Assembly: GCF_017163935.1 (NCBI RefSeq)
Contig: NZ_JABVZR010000002.1
Coordinates: 1,736,001 to 1,800,000, forward strand
Reading direction: 5' to 3'
Length of the DNA stretch: 64,000 nt
DNA from: Novosphingobium terrae
GTDB taxonomy: Bacteria > Pseudomonadota > Alphaproteobacteria > Sphingomonadales > Sphingomonadaceae
A program made the position numbers and the translations under genes. Shown here piece after piece: positions 1-8,045 of this stretch. How positions within the stretch are numbered: the first letter of the stretch is position 1; each line of letters opens with the position of its first letter. Below the pieces are notes generated by a model that ran no database searches, was not told the DNA's origin, and saw only the letters and a program-made list of their open reading frames with translations.

Positions 1-241
1 CCAGCAGATCGGCGGCCCACAGGCCGTCCAGCTCGAAATCGTCGGGCCGCCCGGCCGAGGGGCTCTGGCCATGGCCGGGGCGGTCGGGCACCAGCACCTG
101 CCAGCCTTGGTCGCCCAGCACCTGCTGAGCCGAGAAATGCGCGTCGCCGCCCACGGAGGAGCCCTGCGCGCTGCCATGCACCATGACGATACGGCTGCCC
201 TGCTGGCCCCAGCGGGTGATGTGAAGATCGGGGTTGGTCAT
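1..241 (-). CDS. alpha/beta-fold hydrolase, N-terminal part (cut by window edge)
   Basis: The first 80 residues are visible; the rest lies beyond the left edge. The start has a strong ribosome site (GGAGGAG, 6 bases upstream). The N-terminus shows the alpha/beta hydrolase pattern: a strand ending in VMVHGSAQGSS, the HG oxyanion region, then VLVPDRPGHGQSP, the usual DxxGxGxS loop. The catalytic Ser, Asp and His are not in the window. It is the last visible leftward gene after the P450 and the VOC enzyme, starting 28 bases beyond the VOC stop. In meta-cleavage pathways such hydrolases cut the C-C bond of the ring-cleavage product, which would suit the extradiol dioxygenase nearby. That role is inference; an esterase or haloperoxidase-like enzyme is also possible. 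Confidence 0.8.
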   Translation of the reverse strand, partial: MTNPDLHITRWGQQGSRIVMVHGSAQGSSVGGDAHFSAQQVLGDQGWQVLVPDRPGHGQSPSAGRPDDFELDGLWAADLL

Positions 242-269
242 CGCAAACTCCTCCTGCAAACTGTGGGGA

Positions 270-884
270 TCAGCCCTTGAACGGGGCCGCCATGAAGGGT
301 GTCATCCGCTTGGCGACGCGATCGCGCCAGACGCCATAGGGCTCGAAACCGGGGGATTTTTCACACATGGCGCGGGTCTGTTCGTAGATGCCCTCGTCGC
401 TCAGCGAGAAATCGAGCGGGATGAGGAAGGGCTGGTCCATGTACCAGTCTGAATCGACGAAGAATTCCAGATTGTTGCCTTCCGGATCATGGGCATAGAT
501 GCTCCATGCGATGCCGTGGTTGCCGGGGAAGATGTGGTTGGCCCCATCCTCCTGCAGGCGCTGATGGATGTCGCGCAGATCCGCGATGCTGCCCATCTTG
601 AAGGAAATCTGGTTGATGCTGGGGCCGAACTGGGTGGCATGCACATTGTCTGGCAGGGCGGGCGGGCGGCCCGTGGCCAGCACGATCTGGTGATGGTCCA
701 GCGGATCGCGCGAGAGGAACACCAGCTTCATGCCCATGTCCAGCTCGCCGCGATCGGTGACTGTAAAGCCCAGCACATCGGTGTAGAACCGCTCCATACG
801 GTCGATGTCGATGACGCTGAGCCCCATATGGCTGAACATCAGATTGGGCGCGGAGCGGGCGGCGGGGGGATGGGCGGGGCTCAT
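270..884 (-). CDS. VOC-superfamily (glyoxalase/extradiol dioxygenase fold) protein
   Basis: 204 residues. A VOC module begins at FSHMGLSVIDIDRMERFY, whose His is the usual first metal ligand, and ends in GNNLEFFVDSDWYM, whose Glu is the usual last ligand. The middle ligand position reads NQISFKM, so the usual His may be replaced by Gln. The chosen ATG is the second of two adjacent ATGs (887 and 884); GGAG lies 6 bases upstream of it. The gene sits between the P450 and the hydrolase on the same strand. Likely roles are ring cleavage or isomerisation of a pathway intermediate; the exact substrate cannot be read from the sequence. It is clearly a different branch from the two-domain dioxygenase further right. 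Confidence 0.8.
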   Translation of the reverse strand: MSPAHPPAARSAPNLMFSHMGLSVIDIDRMERFYTDVLGFTVTDRGELDMGMKLVFLSRDPLDHHQIVLATGRPPALPDNVHATQFGPSINQISFKMGSIADLRDIHQRLQEDGANHIFPGNHGIAWSIYAHDPEGNNLEFFVDSDWYMDQPFLIPLDFSLSDEGIYEQTRAMCEKSPGFEPYGVWRDRVAKRMTPFMAAPFKG

Positions 885-1021
885 CATTCTCTCCGTGAAG
901 ATCTGCCAGAGGGCGTCTTCTTGCCTGCGAATGTGGAGGAGAGAGCCTCTCTTCAAAAGATGGCAAAGCAGGCTTCATGATACTCCAGCAGGTTCATGAG
1001 GCCGGTGGTGTGACCTGCCCA

Positions 1022-1051
1022 TCAGCCGCCCCCCGGAAGGGAGACGGCTGA
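1022..1051 (-). terminator. hairpin between P450 and VOC genes
   Basis: TCAGCCG at 1022-1028 pairs with CGGCTGA at 1045-1051, with a C-rich/G-rich inner section that can extend the stem. It lies just after the P450 stop. There is no T-tract on either strand, so it may be a processing or partial termination hairpin rather than a classic intrinsic terminator. Confidence 0.35.
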
Positions 1052-1065
1052 CAAGGGGCGCGCGT

Positions 1066-2250
1066 TCACGCCACCAGAGCGCAGTCGAGCGAGGCAAGGC
1101 CGCGCAATGTGTTGTGCGGGCGGCGGACCGGGTTCGACGCCTCGATCCGCCGGACCTTGCGCGCCATCGTCTCAAGGATGACCGAGATTTCAAGCTTGGC
1201 CAGATGCATGCCGGCGCAGACATGCGTGCCCATGCCAAAGCCGAGGTGGTCGCTCGGGCGGCGATGGATGTCGAAGCGCTGAGGATCGGGGAATTTGTCG
1301 GGGTCGCGGTTGGCGCAGGCATAGAGCATCAGCACCCGCGCTCCCGCCGGAATGCGGACATCGCCGACCTCGACATCGGCGGTGACATGCCGGGAAAAGG
1401 CGCGGATCGGCGATTCAATCCGCACCACCTCATTGATCGCATGGGGGATCAGCGCCGGGTCCTCGCGCAGCAGGTCCCATTGGTCGGGATGGGCTGCGAA
1501 GAGTTCCAGCGCCGCGCTGGTGGCGTTGATCGTGGTGTCGAGCGCGGGGGTGAGATAGTCGATCAGCATCATCCTTGCCGTGTGCTCGCTGATCGTTCCG
1601 GCATCCGCCGCGATGAAGAGCGCCTCGCCCCATCCGCCCGGGATCAGCGAGGCGCGGTCAAGCCGTTCGAGGACATAGCCGATCACATGCTGGGCGATCT
1701 CCAGACCTTCCAGCGTGCGCGCATTCTCGATGGGGCCGAAGGCGTTGAAGATCGCGGCGGCCCATTCGAGCATGTTCCGGCGTCCCTCCTCGTTGAGCCC
1801 GACCAGCTCCGTCACGATGGCCAGCGGGAGGTAATGCGCCAGTTCGGCCACGCCATCGAAGCTGTCGCGGGTGAGCAGGGTATCGATCTTGTGTTCGACC
1901 AGCGCCTCCAGACGGGGCCTCAGCTCGGCCAGCGCCTTGGGCATCAGGGGCCGGGCGAACAGGCGGCGCATGGCCAGATGCTGGGGATCGTCGCTGCACA
2001 GCATGATCCCTTGCGAGGCGCTGTTCATCGGCTCATTCACCATGCAGCCGCTGGCCGAGGAGAAGATCTCGGGCGACAGCAGCGCGCTGCGCACACTGTC
2101 ATAACGGGTTAGCGCCCAGACCTCGTTCCGTGCCAGCCATACCGCCGGGCCGAGCGAACGCAGGCGGTCATAGTGCGGGTAGGGATCGAGGATGACCGCA
2201 TCGCTCCAGAAATCGATCTCGCAGGTGGGAATGGCCTTGGTCAGCTGCAT
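1066..2250 (-). CDS. cytochrome P450
   Basis: 394 residues, the size of soluble bacterial P450s. The heme loop is FGMGTHVCAGMHLAKLE with the thiolate Cys at residue 345. The I-helix oxygen-activation segment reads LTPALDTTINAT, where the usual A/G-G-x-D/E-T appears as A-L-D-T-T. The ExxR motif is in NEVVRIESP. The start at MQLTKAI follows GGAGAGA with a good spacing; an upstream ATG would overlap the promoter. Bacterial P450s of this class hydroxylate or O-demethylate small aromatics, using a ferredoxin and reductase; neither partner is encoded in the window. It is transcribed divergently from a TetR gene across 56 bases that hold a palindrome, so the TetR protein probably represses it. Confidence 0.95.
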   Translation of the reverse strand: MQLTKAIPTCEIDFWSDAVILDPYPHYDRLRSLGPAVWLARNEVWALTRYDSVRSALLSPEIFSSASGCMVNEPMNSASQGIMLCSDDPQHLAMRRLFARPLMPKALAELRPRLEALVEHKIDTLLTRDSFDGVAELAHYLPLAIVTELVGLNEEGRRNMLEWAAAIFNAFGPIENARTLEGLEIAQHVIGYVLERLDRASLIPGGWGEALFIAADAGTISEHTARMMLIDYLTPALDTTINATSAALELFAAHPDQWDLLREDPALIPHAINEVVRIESPIRAFSRHVTADVEVGDVRIPAGARVLMLYACANRDPDKFPDPQRFDIHRRPSDHLGFGMGTHVCAGMHLAKLEISVILETMARKVRRIEASNPVRRPHNTLRGLASLDCALVA

Positions 2251-2283
2251 CGCGTCTCTCCGTTTCAGTGCTTTATGTCTGGG

Positions 2284-2296
2284 TGACATTCTGTCA
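2284..2296. promoter_or_regulatory. TGACATTCTGTCA palindrome, likely TetR operator
   Basis: Perfect inverted repeat TGACA-TTC-TGTCA in the 56-base divergent promoter between the P450 and TetR genes. A near-identical palindrome lies at 5454-5467 between the next two divergent genes of the cluster. A shared site flanking the regulator gene suggests autoregulation plus control of the catabolic genes. Confidence 0.6.
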
Positions 2297-2306
2297 TTAT
2301 GAGGGC

Positions 2307-3017
2307 ATGGATCATGTCGAGACTGCCACCCGCCCCGTTGGCGAGGCCACCAAGGAAGATCACCGCGTCCGCGTCGCGCGGGAAAGGCGCGAACGCATGC
2401 GCGCCCATCTGCTTCAGTCGGTGATGGCGGTCTGCGGCGGCAGGAAGCTGACGGGGGCGACCGTGATCGAGGATGTGGTGCGCCACGCCGGCGTCTCGCG
2501 CGGGACCTTCTACAAATATTTCGACACGCTGGATGAGGCGGTCACGCAACTGGCCTTCGAACTGGCCGAGCAGATGACCGACGACATCCACAACGTCTAT
2601 GATGTTTTGACCGACCCGGTGATGCGGACGGCAACGGGCTTCCAGACCTTCCTCTCGCGCGCCTGGATCGATCCGGACTGGGGCAGCTTCATCACCCATC
2701 TCGGGCTGCTGAGCGGTGAGGACGGGCTGATCGCCAGCAAGGTCAAGGGTGACATCAGGATGGGCGTCGAGACGGGCGACTATTCGGTGGTGGCGGTCGA
2801 TTTCGCCGCGGATCTGCTGATGGGGGCCAAGCATGAGGCGATCCGCCGCATCATCTCGGGCGAGCGGGACACGGCCTATATCACCGGCGTTGCCGCGATG
2901 GTGCTGCGCAGCTTCGGCGTCTCGCCGAGCAAGGCCGAGAAGACGTCCGAGAACGCCTTCAAGCGCCTGCGCATTGAGGCGCCCGGCATGATGGCATGGT
3001 GGCGCCCGATCGGCTGA
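2307..3017 (+). CDS. TetR-family transcriptional regulator
   Basis: 236 residues. The N-terminal helix-turn-helix is visible as TVIEDVVRHAGVSRGTFYKYF, the typical TetR recognition region, at about residues 42-66. The C-terminal ligand domain resembles no one family that I recognise. The start at MDHVETATR is preferred because the upstream in-frame ATG would put the first codons across the palindrome at 2284. It diverges from the P450 gene and is convergent with the TonB receptor gene, whose end lies 26 bases away. It is the probable specific regulator of the aromatic cluster, responding to a pathway substrate or CoA-free aromatic acid; the ligand is unknown. Confidence 0.9.
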   Translation: MDHVETATRPVGEATKEDHRVRVARERRERMRAHLLQSVMAVCGGRKLTGATVIEDVVRHAGVSRGTFYKYFDTLDEAVTQLAFELAEQMTDDIHNVYDVLTDPVMRTATGFQTFLSRAWIDPDWGSFITHLGLLSGEDGLIASKVKGDIRMGVETGDYSVVAVDFAADLLMGAKHEAIRRIISGERDTAYITGVAAMVLRSFGVSPSKAEKTSENAFKRLRIEAPGMMAWWRPIG

Positions 3018-3042
3018 GAGGGATGCGGGCGCCACAACCATC

Positions 3043-5358
3043 TCAATATTTGAAGTGGACCGAGATCATCACGGTGCGCAGCGGGTTGGGCCCCGCCAGA
3101 TAAGCCCCGTAATAGGCGCTGAACCGGGGATCGACCGAAGGGCTGGCAAAATCCTGCGAGATCGCATTGGTGACATTTTTGGCGACCACATCGATGCCCC
3201 ATCTTTTGTCGCTGGTCTCGATGCCCGCCTGCAGGTCAAGCGTCGTCAGCGGTTTGGATGGGAACAGCTCCTGATCCTGATTGAACATGCTGCTGCGGTG
3301 GCGGACATTGCCGCCAAGATGGCCTCTGAAGCGGGTGCTTAGCCGCGTTTCATAGGTGAGCCCCGCGTTGAAGATGATCTTGGGCGCCTGCGAGCGGCGG
3401 TAGCGACCATAGACCGGATTGCCGCTGGCATCCACGGTGGGGGCATTGGTGGCCGGATCGATCGGCTGGATGATGCCGGTTGCATCGGCATAGGTCAGCC
3501 CGCCATCAAAGCGCAGGTCCCGCGTCATCTGGAAGGCGCTTTCCACCTCCACGCCGCGGCTGCGGGCCGGGCCGTTGAAGGTGATGAAGCCCAGCGTGCC
3601 GCCGGTGAAGATCGTATCCTGAAAATCCGTGATGTCGGTCCAGAAGCCCGCGATGTTGAAACGCAGCCGCCGGTCGAACAGGGTGGTTTTCAGGCCGACC
3701 TCATAGCTTTTGACCTTCTCGTCGCGGATGCCGGAACCGGCGGCGACCAGAGCGGCAGGCACCTTGCCATTGACCAGCGCCGTGGGCGGCACGGCGATCG
3801 TGTTGCTCTCGACAAAACCGCCAGATTTGCTGCCGTGCCCGAAGGAGGCATAGGCCATCACGTTGCGCGTCACATCATATTGCAAGCTGACATTGCCATC
3901 GACGAAACCTGAATCATGCGACAGCGGGGTTGGGTCGAAGGGCGGGTTGGCGATGGTGTTCCAGACGGTGAAGGGCGCCAGCGCGGTACGGCCATAGAGC
4001 ACATCCTTCGTCTCGCGCGTGTAGCGCAGGCCGCCGGCCAGGCGAAGGCTGCCGGTGATGTGATAAGTACCTGATGCGAAGACCGAATAGGCCTTCTGGT
4101 CCTGAATGAAGTGGTTGACGAAAGGGCCGTTGAACAGCTGGCCGGGGCCGGGCGCGCCCACTGGCGGAAAGCCGGGCACATGCCATTCCTGATCCTCACG
4201 CGAGTCCCAATGGCTGCTCAGGTAGAAGAAGCCCGCCATATAATCGAGCTTGCCCCCGGTGGGCGACTGGATGCGCAACTCCTGCGTGAACTGGCGATAG
4301 CGTTCGGAGCGGAAGAAGTTCACGCTGTCGTCGGTGGTGAAATCGAAATCGTCGGCATTGTTCAGCGCATAGGTCACATAGGAGGATTGCGCGGTCAGCA
4401 GATGATCGCCCAGCTTCAGCTCGGCCTTGGCGGTGGCCAGATTGGAGCGCGTGCGGTGAAACGTGTCGCCATTGGCCGTCGCGCTGGTGAACTGGGCCGT
4501 GTGGCCGTCGAGCACGGTTTCGCCATAACTTGCCGGCACATTGCCGCCCACCAGCTGATAGCTGGAGCCGATCTGGCGGTTCTCGGCATATTGGTCCGAG
4601 ACGGTGAGTGTCAGCGTGTCGGTCAGCCGGGCGCGCAGGGTGGCGCGCAGGCCCAGATCCTTGTGCTCTGGGCCATCATGATTGGTGGCGTCATTATGCA
4701 CCCATCCGTCAAGGTCATTGTAATGCGCCGCAACACGAAGCGAGACTGTGTCGCTGAACGGCAGATCGCTGGCCGCATCCAGCTGATAGCCGCCATATTG
4801 CGCCTCATAGCCGGCGCGGCCCTCGACGGAAAATGTGTCGCCCGGCTGTTTGCTGACCACGCTGATCGCGCCAAGGCTGGCATTCTTGCCCAGCAGGGTG
4901 GACTGGGTGCCCTTGATGAACTCCATGCGGTCCATGTCGAAGAAGCCGGTGGAATAGAGCCGACTCTTGCCGAGAAAGACGCCATCGTTGAACACGGCGA
5001 CGGATTGCTCAAAGGCTTGCGGACGCGCCTGCGTGCCGAGGCCGCGGAAGGTCAGCGCCAGGCCATCGTCCGGCGCGCGTGAGAAGACCACGCCGGGCAC
5101 CAGCGTGACGGCCTGGAACAGATCCTTGATCCCCTGCGTGGCCAGCGCCTGACCGCTGACGGCGGTAACGCTGACGGGGATGCGCTGCACCGATTCGGAC
5201 CGTTTCTGCGCCGTCACCACGATTTCCGCCACGCCGGGCTGCGCGGCGGAACCCTCCGGGGCGCTCGGCACCGATTGGGCGGATACCCGGCCCGCGCCCC
5301 CGCAGAGCAGGCCGCACAGGGCCACCGAAGCAAGATAATGCCTTCGTGTCATCGTCAT
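3043..5358 (-). CDS. TonB-dependent outer-membrane receptor (aromatic cluster)
   Basis: 771 residues. A signal peptide (RRHYLASVALCGLLCGG...VSAQS) is followed by the sphingomonad-type plug start VAEIVVTAQKRSESVQ. The plug has LVPGVVFSRAPDDG and LTFRGLGTQA, and the C-terminus ends in the beta-barrel signature ISVHFKY with a terminal aromatic. The start at MTMTRRHY has AGGAG 7 bases upstream; a longer frame from 5451 would lack a signal peptide at its N-terminus. Such receptors in sphingomonads import aromatic or other bulky substrates using TonB energy. It diverges from the flavin hydroxylase across a palindrome-bearing promoter, so it is probably co-induced with the pathway. No siderophore gene lies nearby, so an iron role is less likely. 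Confidence 0.93.
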   Translation of the reverse strand: MTMTRRHYLASVALCGLLCGGAGRVSAQSVPSAPEGSAAQPGVAEIVVTAQKRSESVQRIPVSVTAVSGQALATQGIKDLFQAVTLVPGVVFSRAPDDGLALTFRGLGTQARPQAFEQSVAVFNDGVFLGKSRLYSTGFFDMDRMEFIKGTQSTLLGKNASLGAISVVSKQPGDTFSVEGRAGYEAQYGGYQLDAASDLPFSDTVSLRVAAHYNDLDGWVHNDATNHDGPEHKDLGLRATLRARLTDTLTLTVSDQYAENRQIGSSYQLVGGNVPASYGETVLDGHTAQFTSATANGDTFHRTRSNLATAKAELKLGDHLLTAQSSYVTYALNNADDFDFTTDDSVNFFRSERYRQFTQELRIQSPTGGKLDYMAGFFYLSSHWDSREDQEWHVPGFPPVGAPGPGQLFNGPFVNHFIQDQKAYSVFASGTYHITGSLRLAGGLRYTRETKDVLYGRTALAPFTVWNTIANPPFDPTPLSHDSGFVDGNVSLQYDVTRNVMAYASFGHGSKSGGFVESNTIAVPPTALVNGKVPAALVAAGSGIRDEKVKSYEVGLKTTLFDRRLRFNIAGFWTDITDFQDTIFTGGTLGFITFNGPARSRGVEVESAFQMTRDLRFDGGLTYADATGIIQPIDPATNAPTVDASGNPVYGRYRRSQAPKIIFNAGLTYETRLSTRFRGHLGGNVRHRSSMFNQDQELFPSKPLTTLDLQAGIETSDKRWGIDVVAKNVTNAISQDFASPSVDPRFSAYYGAYLAGPNPLRTVMISVHFKY

Positions 5359-5453
5359 CCCCTCTCTCCTCGCGGCCCGGCGATTCAGTGATCGCGCAGG
5401 TCCGCTTGCATCGCCGCTCATCCGGCGGCCTGAGGATGATGTTGACTTCATAG

Positions 5454-5485
5454 TGACAGATCTGTCAAGATGACATATATGGTCA
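5454..5485. promoter_or_regulatory. TGACAGATCTGTCA palindrome plus a second half-site pair
   Basis: 5454-5467 is a perfect 14-base palindrome built of the same TGACA/TGTCA arms as the site at 2284. A second looser pair, TGAC at 5471-5474 and GTCA at 5482-5485, follows at once. The block sits between the TonB receptor start (5358) and the hydroxylase start (5528), where it can control both directions. Confidence 0.6.
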
Positions 5486-5527
5486 TGATGAAAAGATCCG
5501 ACGCGCCACGTCGGTCAGGAGAGTGGA

Positions 5528-7141
5528 ATGGCTGAAGGCCCCTATGACGTGATTCAGATCGGTTACGGCCCGGTGAGCGAGTCGCTCGCCCTGATGCTGG
5601 GCCGCAAGGGAAGGTCGGTCGCGGTGTGCGAGCGCTGGACATCGCGATACCCGCTGCCGCGCGCCGTCTGTGTCGATCACGAGCTGTACCGGGTGCTGGC
5701 GGCGAACGGGATGGGCGATGTCCTGCCCTCGGTGACGCATGCCGGGCCCCTCTACCAATGGTTCAATGCCGACTGGAAGGAACTGCTGGTCATCGATTGG
5801 CAGAAGGCCTCCATTTCGGGCGGTCCCGAGGTGAATTTCGTCCACCAGCCCACGCTTGAAGGTGCGCTCGATGCGATGGTGCAGCAGCAGAAGGGGGTGG
5901 AGCTTCACCTCGGCTGGGAGGCGGTCGCGGTCACGCAGGATGAGGCGCTGGCGCATGTGACGCTGCGCCATCTGGAAAGCGGCGAGGAGAAGGTGCTGTC
6001 CGCGCGCTATGTGGTGGGATGCGATGGCGCCAATTCGCTGGTGCGCACCGCCATCGGCGGCGCGCGTGAGGATCGCGGCTTTCAGGCGGACTGGCTGGTG
6101 ATCGATGTGCTGCTGAAAGATGGCGTGACGGTCGAGGGGCTGGGGCTGCCCGGCGCGGGCCAATATTGCAATCCGGCGCGGCCCACCACCATCGTGCCCG
6201 CAGGTGTGCGTGAGGGCCGCCTGTTCCGGCGGTGGGAGTTCATGCGGCTGCCGCATGAAACGGTCGAGCAACTGGAGGATGAGGCCTATGTCTGGGAGCT
6301 GCTCAAGCCATGGGCGGGGCCGGACGAGGTCGAGCTGGTCCGTCACAAGGTCTACAATTTCCGGTCGCTGATTGCGTCGCGCTGGCGCGATGGGCGGTTG
6401 CTGATCGCGGGCGATGCCGCGCATGTCATGCCGCCTTTCATGGGGCAGGGCATGTGCGCAGGGATGCGCGACGCCTGGAATCTGGCGTGGAAGCTGGAGC
6501 TGGTGCTGTCGGGCGTGGCGGATGACCTGCTGCTCGACACCTATCAGGCCGAGCGGATGCCTCATGTCAGCCAGATCACCGATATGGCGATCTTCCTCGG
6601 CAAGATCATCTGCATCCCCGATCCGGAGGAGGCTGCCGCCCGCGACCGTGCCTTTCTGGGCGGCAATGCCCCGCCGCTGCCGCCGTTCCCCAAGCTGGAT
6701 CACGGGCTGCTGTTCCGGCCCAATGGCGCGGCGCTGCAAGCGGGGGCGGGGCTGCTCTCGCCACATGGCACCCTTGCGCAGGATGGCAGGCATGCGCGCC
6801 TCGACGATCTGACGGAGGCCGGGAGCGGCTTCCTCGTGATCGCGCGGGGCTTCGATCCCGAGTCCTCCGTCGGCCCTGTGCGCGACACGCTGGCCCTCGC
6901 CGGGCTGCGATGCCTTCAGATCGGGGCGGGCCATGCCACCGATGTCGATGGCCGGATCGAGGCCTTCCTCGATGCGCAGGGCTGGAACGCGATGATCATC
7001 CGCCCCGATTTCTACGTCTACGGCGGCGCCATCGGGGCGGGCGATCTTTCCGCATTGGCCGGGGCGCTCGCGGATGATCTGCGCGCGCATGGCCTCCATG
7101 CATCCGCCACCACATCTCTTGAGCATAAGGAAAATGTATGA
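5528..7141 (+). CDS. FAD-dependent aromatic hydroxylase, MhpA-like
   Basis: 537 residues. The class A flavoprotein monooxygenase motifs are present. The N-terminal nucleotide-binding region is VIQIGYGPVSESLALMLGRKG; the middle DG motif is YVVGCDGANSLVRTAIG; and the third motif is LLIAGDAAHVMPPFMGQGMC. About 130 residues of thioredoxin-like C-terminal domain follow, as in 3-(3-hydroxyphenyl)propionate hydroxylase (MhpA) and resorcinol hydroxylases. In the first motif the third Gly of GxGxxG is Ser, which is unusual. The ribosome site is AGGAGAG. It probably adds an ortho-hydroxyl group to a phenolic substrate, making a catechol for the dioxygenase two genes downstream. The end overlaps the next start by four bases (ATGA), so translation is coupled. 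Confidence 0.88.
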   Translation: MAEGPYDVIQIGYGPVSESLALMLGRKGRSVAVCERWTSRYPLPRAVCVDHELYRVLAANGMGDVLPSVTHAGPLYQWFNADWKELLVIDWQKASISGGPEVNFVHQPTLEGALDAMVQQQKGVELHLGWEAVAVTQDEALAHVTLRHLESGEEKVLSARYVVGCDGANSLVRTAIGGAREDRGFQADWLVIDVLLKDGVTVEGLGLPGAGQYCNPARPTTIVPAGVREGRLFRRWEFMRLPHETVEQLEDEAYVWELLKPWAGPDEVELVRHKVYNFRSLIASRWRDGRLLIAGDAAHVMPPFMGQGMCAGMRDAWNLAWKLELVLSGVADDLLLDTYQAERMPHVSQITDMAIFLGKIICIPDPEEAAARDRAFLGGNAPPLPPFPKLDHGLLFRPNGAALQAGAGLLSPHGTLAQDGRHARLDDLTEAGSGFLVIARGFDPESSVGPVRDTLALAGLRCLQIGAGHATDVDGRIEAFLDAQGWNAMIIRPDFYVYGGAIGAGDLSALAGALADDLRAHGLHASATTSLEHKENV

Positions 7142-7986
7142 AACTCGCGCGTTTTGCCGTCGGTGACGGCGTCCATCTCGGTCTGGTCGATGGCGACCGG
7201 ATTGCCGATCTGACCGCCGCAGGCCTGCCCTTTGCAACCATGCTCGCCCTGATCGAGGCGGGAGAGGCCGGTCTCGATGCTGTGCGCAAGGTGGCCGGGA
7301 ATGCGCCTTCCACGCCGCTGGCGCAGGTGGCGCTGCTGGCCCCTATCGAAAAGCCCGGCAAATATCTCGCGATCGGCATGAACTACCAGAAGCATCTGGA
7401 AGAGGCCGACAAGCTTGGCGTGGCCCGCGCGAAGCATCAGGTATGGTTCAACAAGCAGACCACCTGCCTCTCCGGCCCTTTCGACGCCATCGAGCCCGGT
7501 GTGACCGAGAAGCTGGACTATGAAGTCGAACTCGGGGTGGTGATCGGTCGGCGCGCCAAGGGTGTGACGCCGCAAGACGCGCTGGCCCATATCTTCGGTT
7601 ATTTCGTGGCCAATGATGTTTCGGCCCGCGACTGGCAGTTCCATTCGCCGACCTTCACCATGGGCAAGTCGTTCGATACGCATGGGCCGATCGGCCCCTG
7701 GATCGTTACGGCGGATGAGGTGGCCGATCCTCAGGCGCTCGATCTGCGCTGTCTGGTGAATGGCGAGGTGCGTCAGGCCAACAACACGGCGAACATGCTG
7801 CACCGGATCGATGCGCAGATCTCCTATCTCTCGACGGCCTTCACGCTGGAGCCGGGCGATCTGATCGCCACCGGCACGCCCGAGGGCGTCGGCGTGGGCA
7901 TGGAGCCGCCGACCTTCCTCAAGAGCGGCGATGTGGTGCGCTGCGAGGTCGAGGGCATCGGCGTCATCGAAAATCGCGTGGCCTGA
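7138..7986 (+). CDS. fumarylacetoacetate hydrolase family protein
   Basis: 282 residues, the length of FAHD/HpcE-type enzymes. Visible marks are KYLAIGMNYQKHLEEA, the metal-binding acid region LDYEVELGVVIGRR, VANDVSARDWQF, and the C-terminal LEPGDLIATGTPEGVGVGM, all diagnostic of the FAH C-terminal domain. Family members hydrolyse C-C bonds in beta-diketo acids, or decarboxylate or isomerise dienedioates made after meta-cleavage. Its ATGA overlap with the hydroxylase and the dioxygenase after it place it as the step after ring opening. Which chemistry it performs (acylpyruvase, isomerase or decarboxylase) cannot be decided by eye. Confidence 0.9.
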   Translation: MKLARFAVGDGVHLGLVDGDRIADLTAAGLPFATMLALIEAGEAGLDAVRKVAGNAPSTPLAQVALLAPIEKPGKYLAIGMNYQKHLEEADKLGVARAKHQVWFNKQTTCLSGPFDAIEPGVTEKLDYEVELGVVIGRRAKGVTPQDALAHIFGYFVANDVSARDWQFHSPTFTMGKSFDTHGPIGPWIVTADEVADPQALDLRCLVNGEVRQANNTANMLHRIDAQISYLSTAFTLEPGDLIATGTPEGVGVGMEPPTFLKSGDVVRCEVEGIGVIENRVA

Positions 7987-7993
7987 GCCCGCT

Positions 7994-8023
7994 GCTGGCG
8001 GCGGTGCAAGTGCCGCCGCCAGC
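7994..8023 (+). other. strong intra-operon hairpin
   Basis: GCTGGCGGCGG at 7994-8004 pairs perfectly with CCGCCGCCAGC at 8013-8023 around an 8-base loop. No T-tract follows, and it lies 5 bases after the FAH stop and 22 bases before the dioxygenase start. It could protect an upstream mRNA 3' end or lower expression of the dioxygenase; either is inference. Confidence 0.6.
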
Positions 8024-8045
8024 CAACAATGGAGAGGATAAAGAT

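Noticed and set aside
3043..5358. Siderophore receptor role for the TonB receptors in the window
   Set aside because: Each receptor sits in a catabolic cluster; no siderophore biosynthesis, Fur-box-like site or iron-reduction gene was seen beside them.
5483..7237. A 584-codon minus-strand frame opposite the flavin hydroxylase
   Set aside because: His/Arg/Gln-rich composition without motifs, fully antisense to a gene with all FAD motifs.
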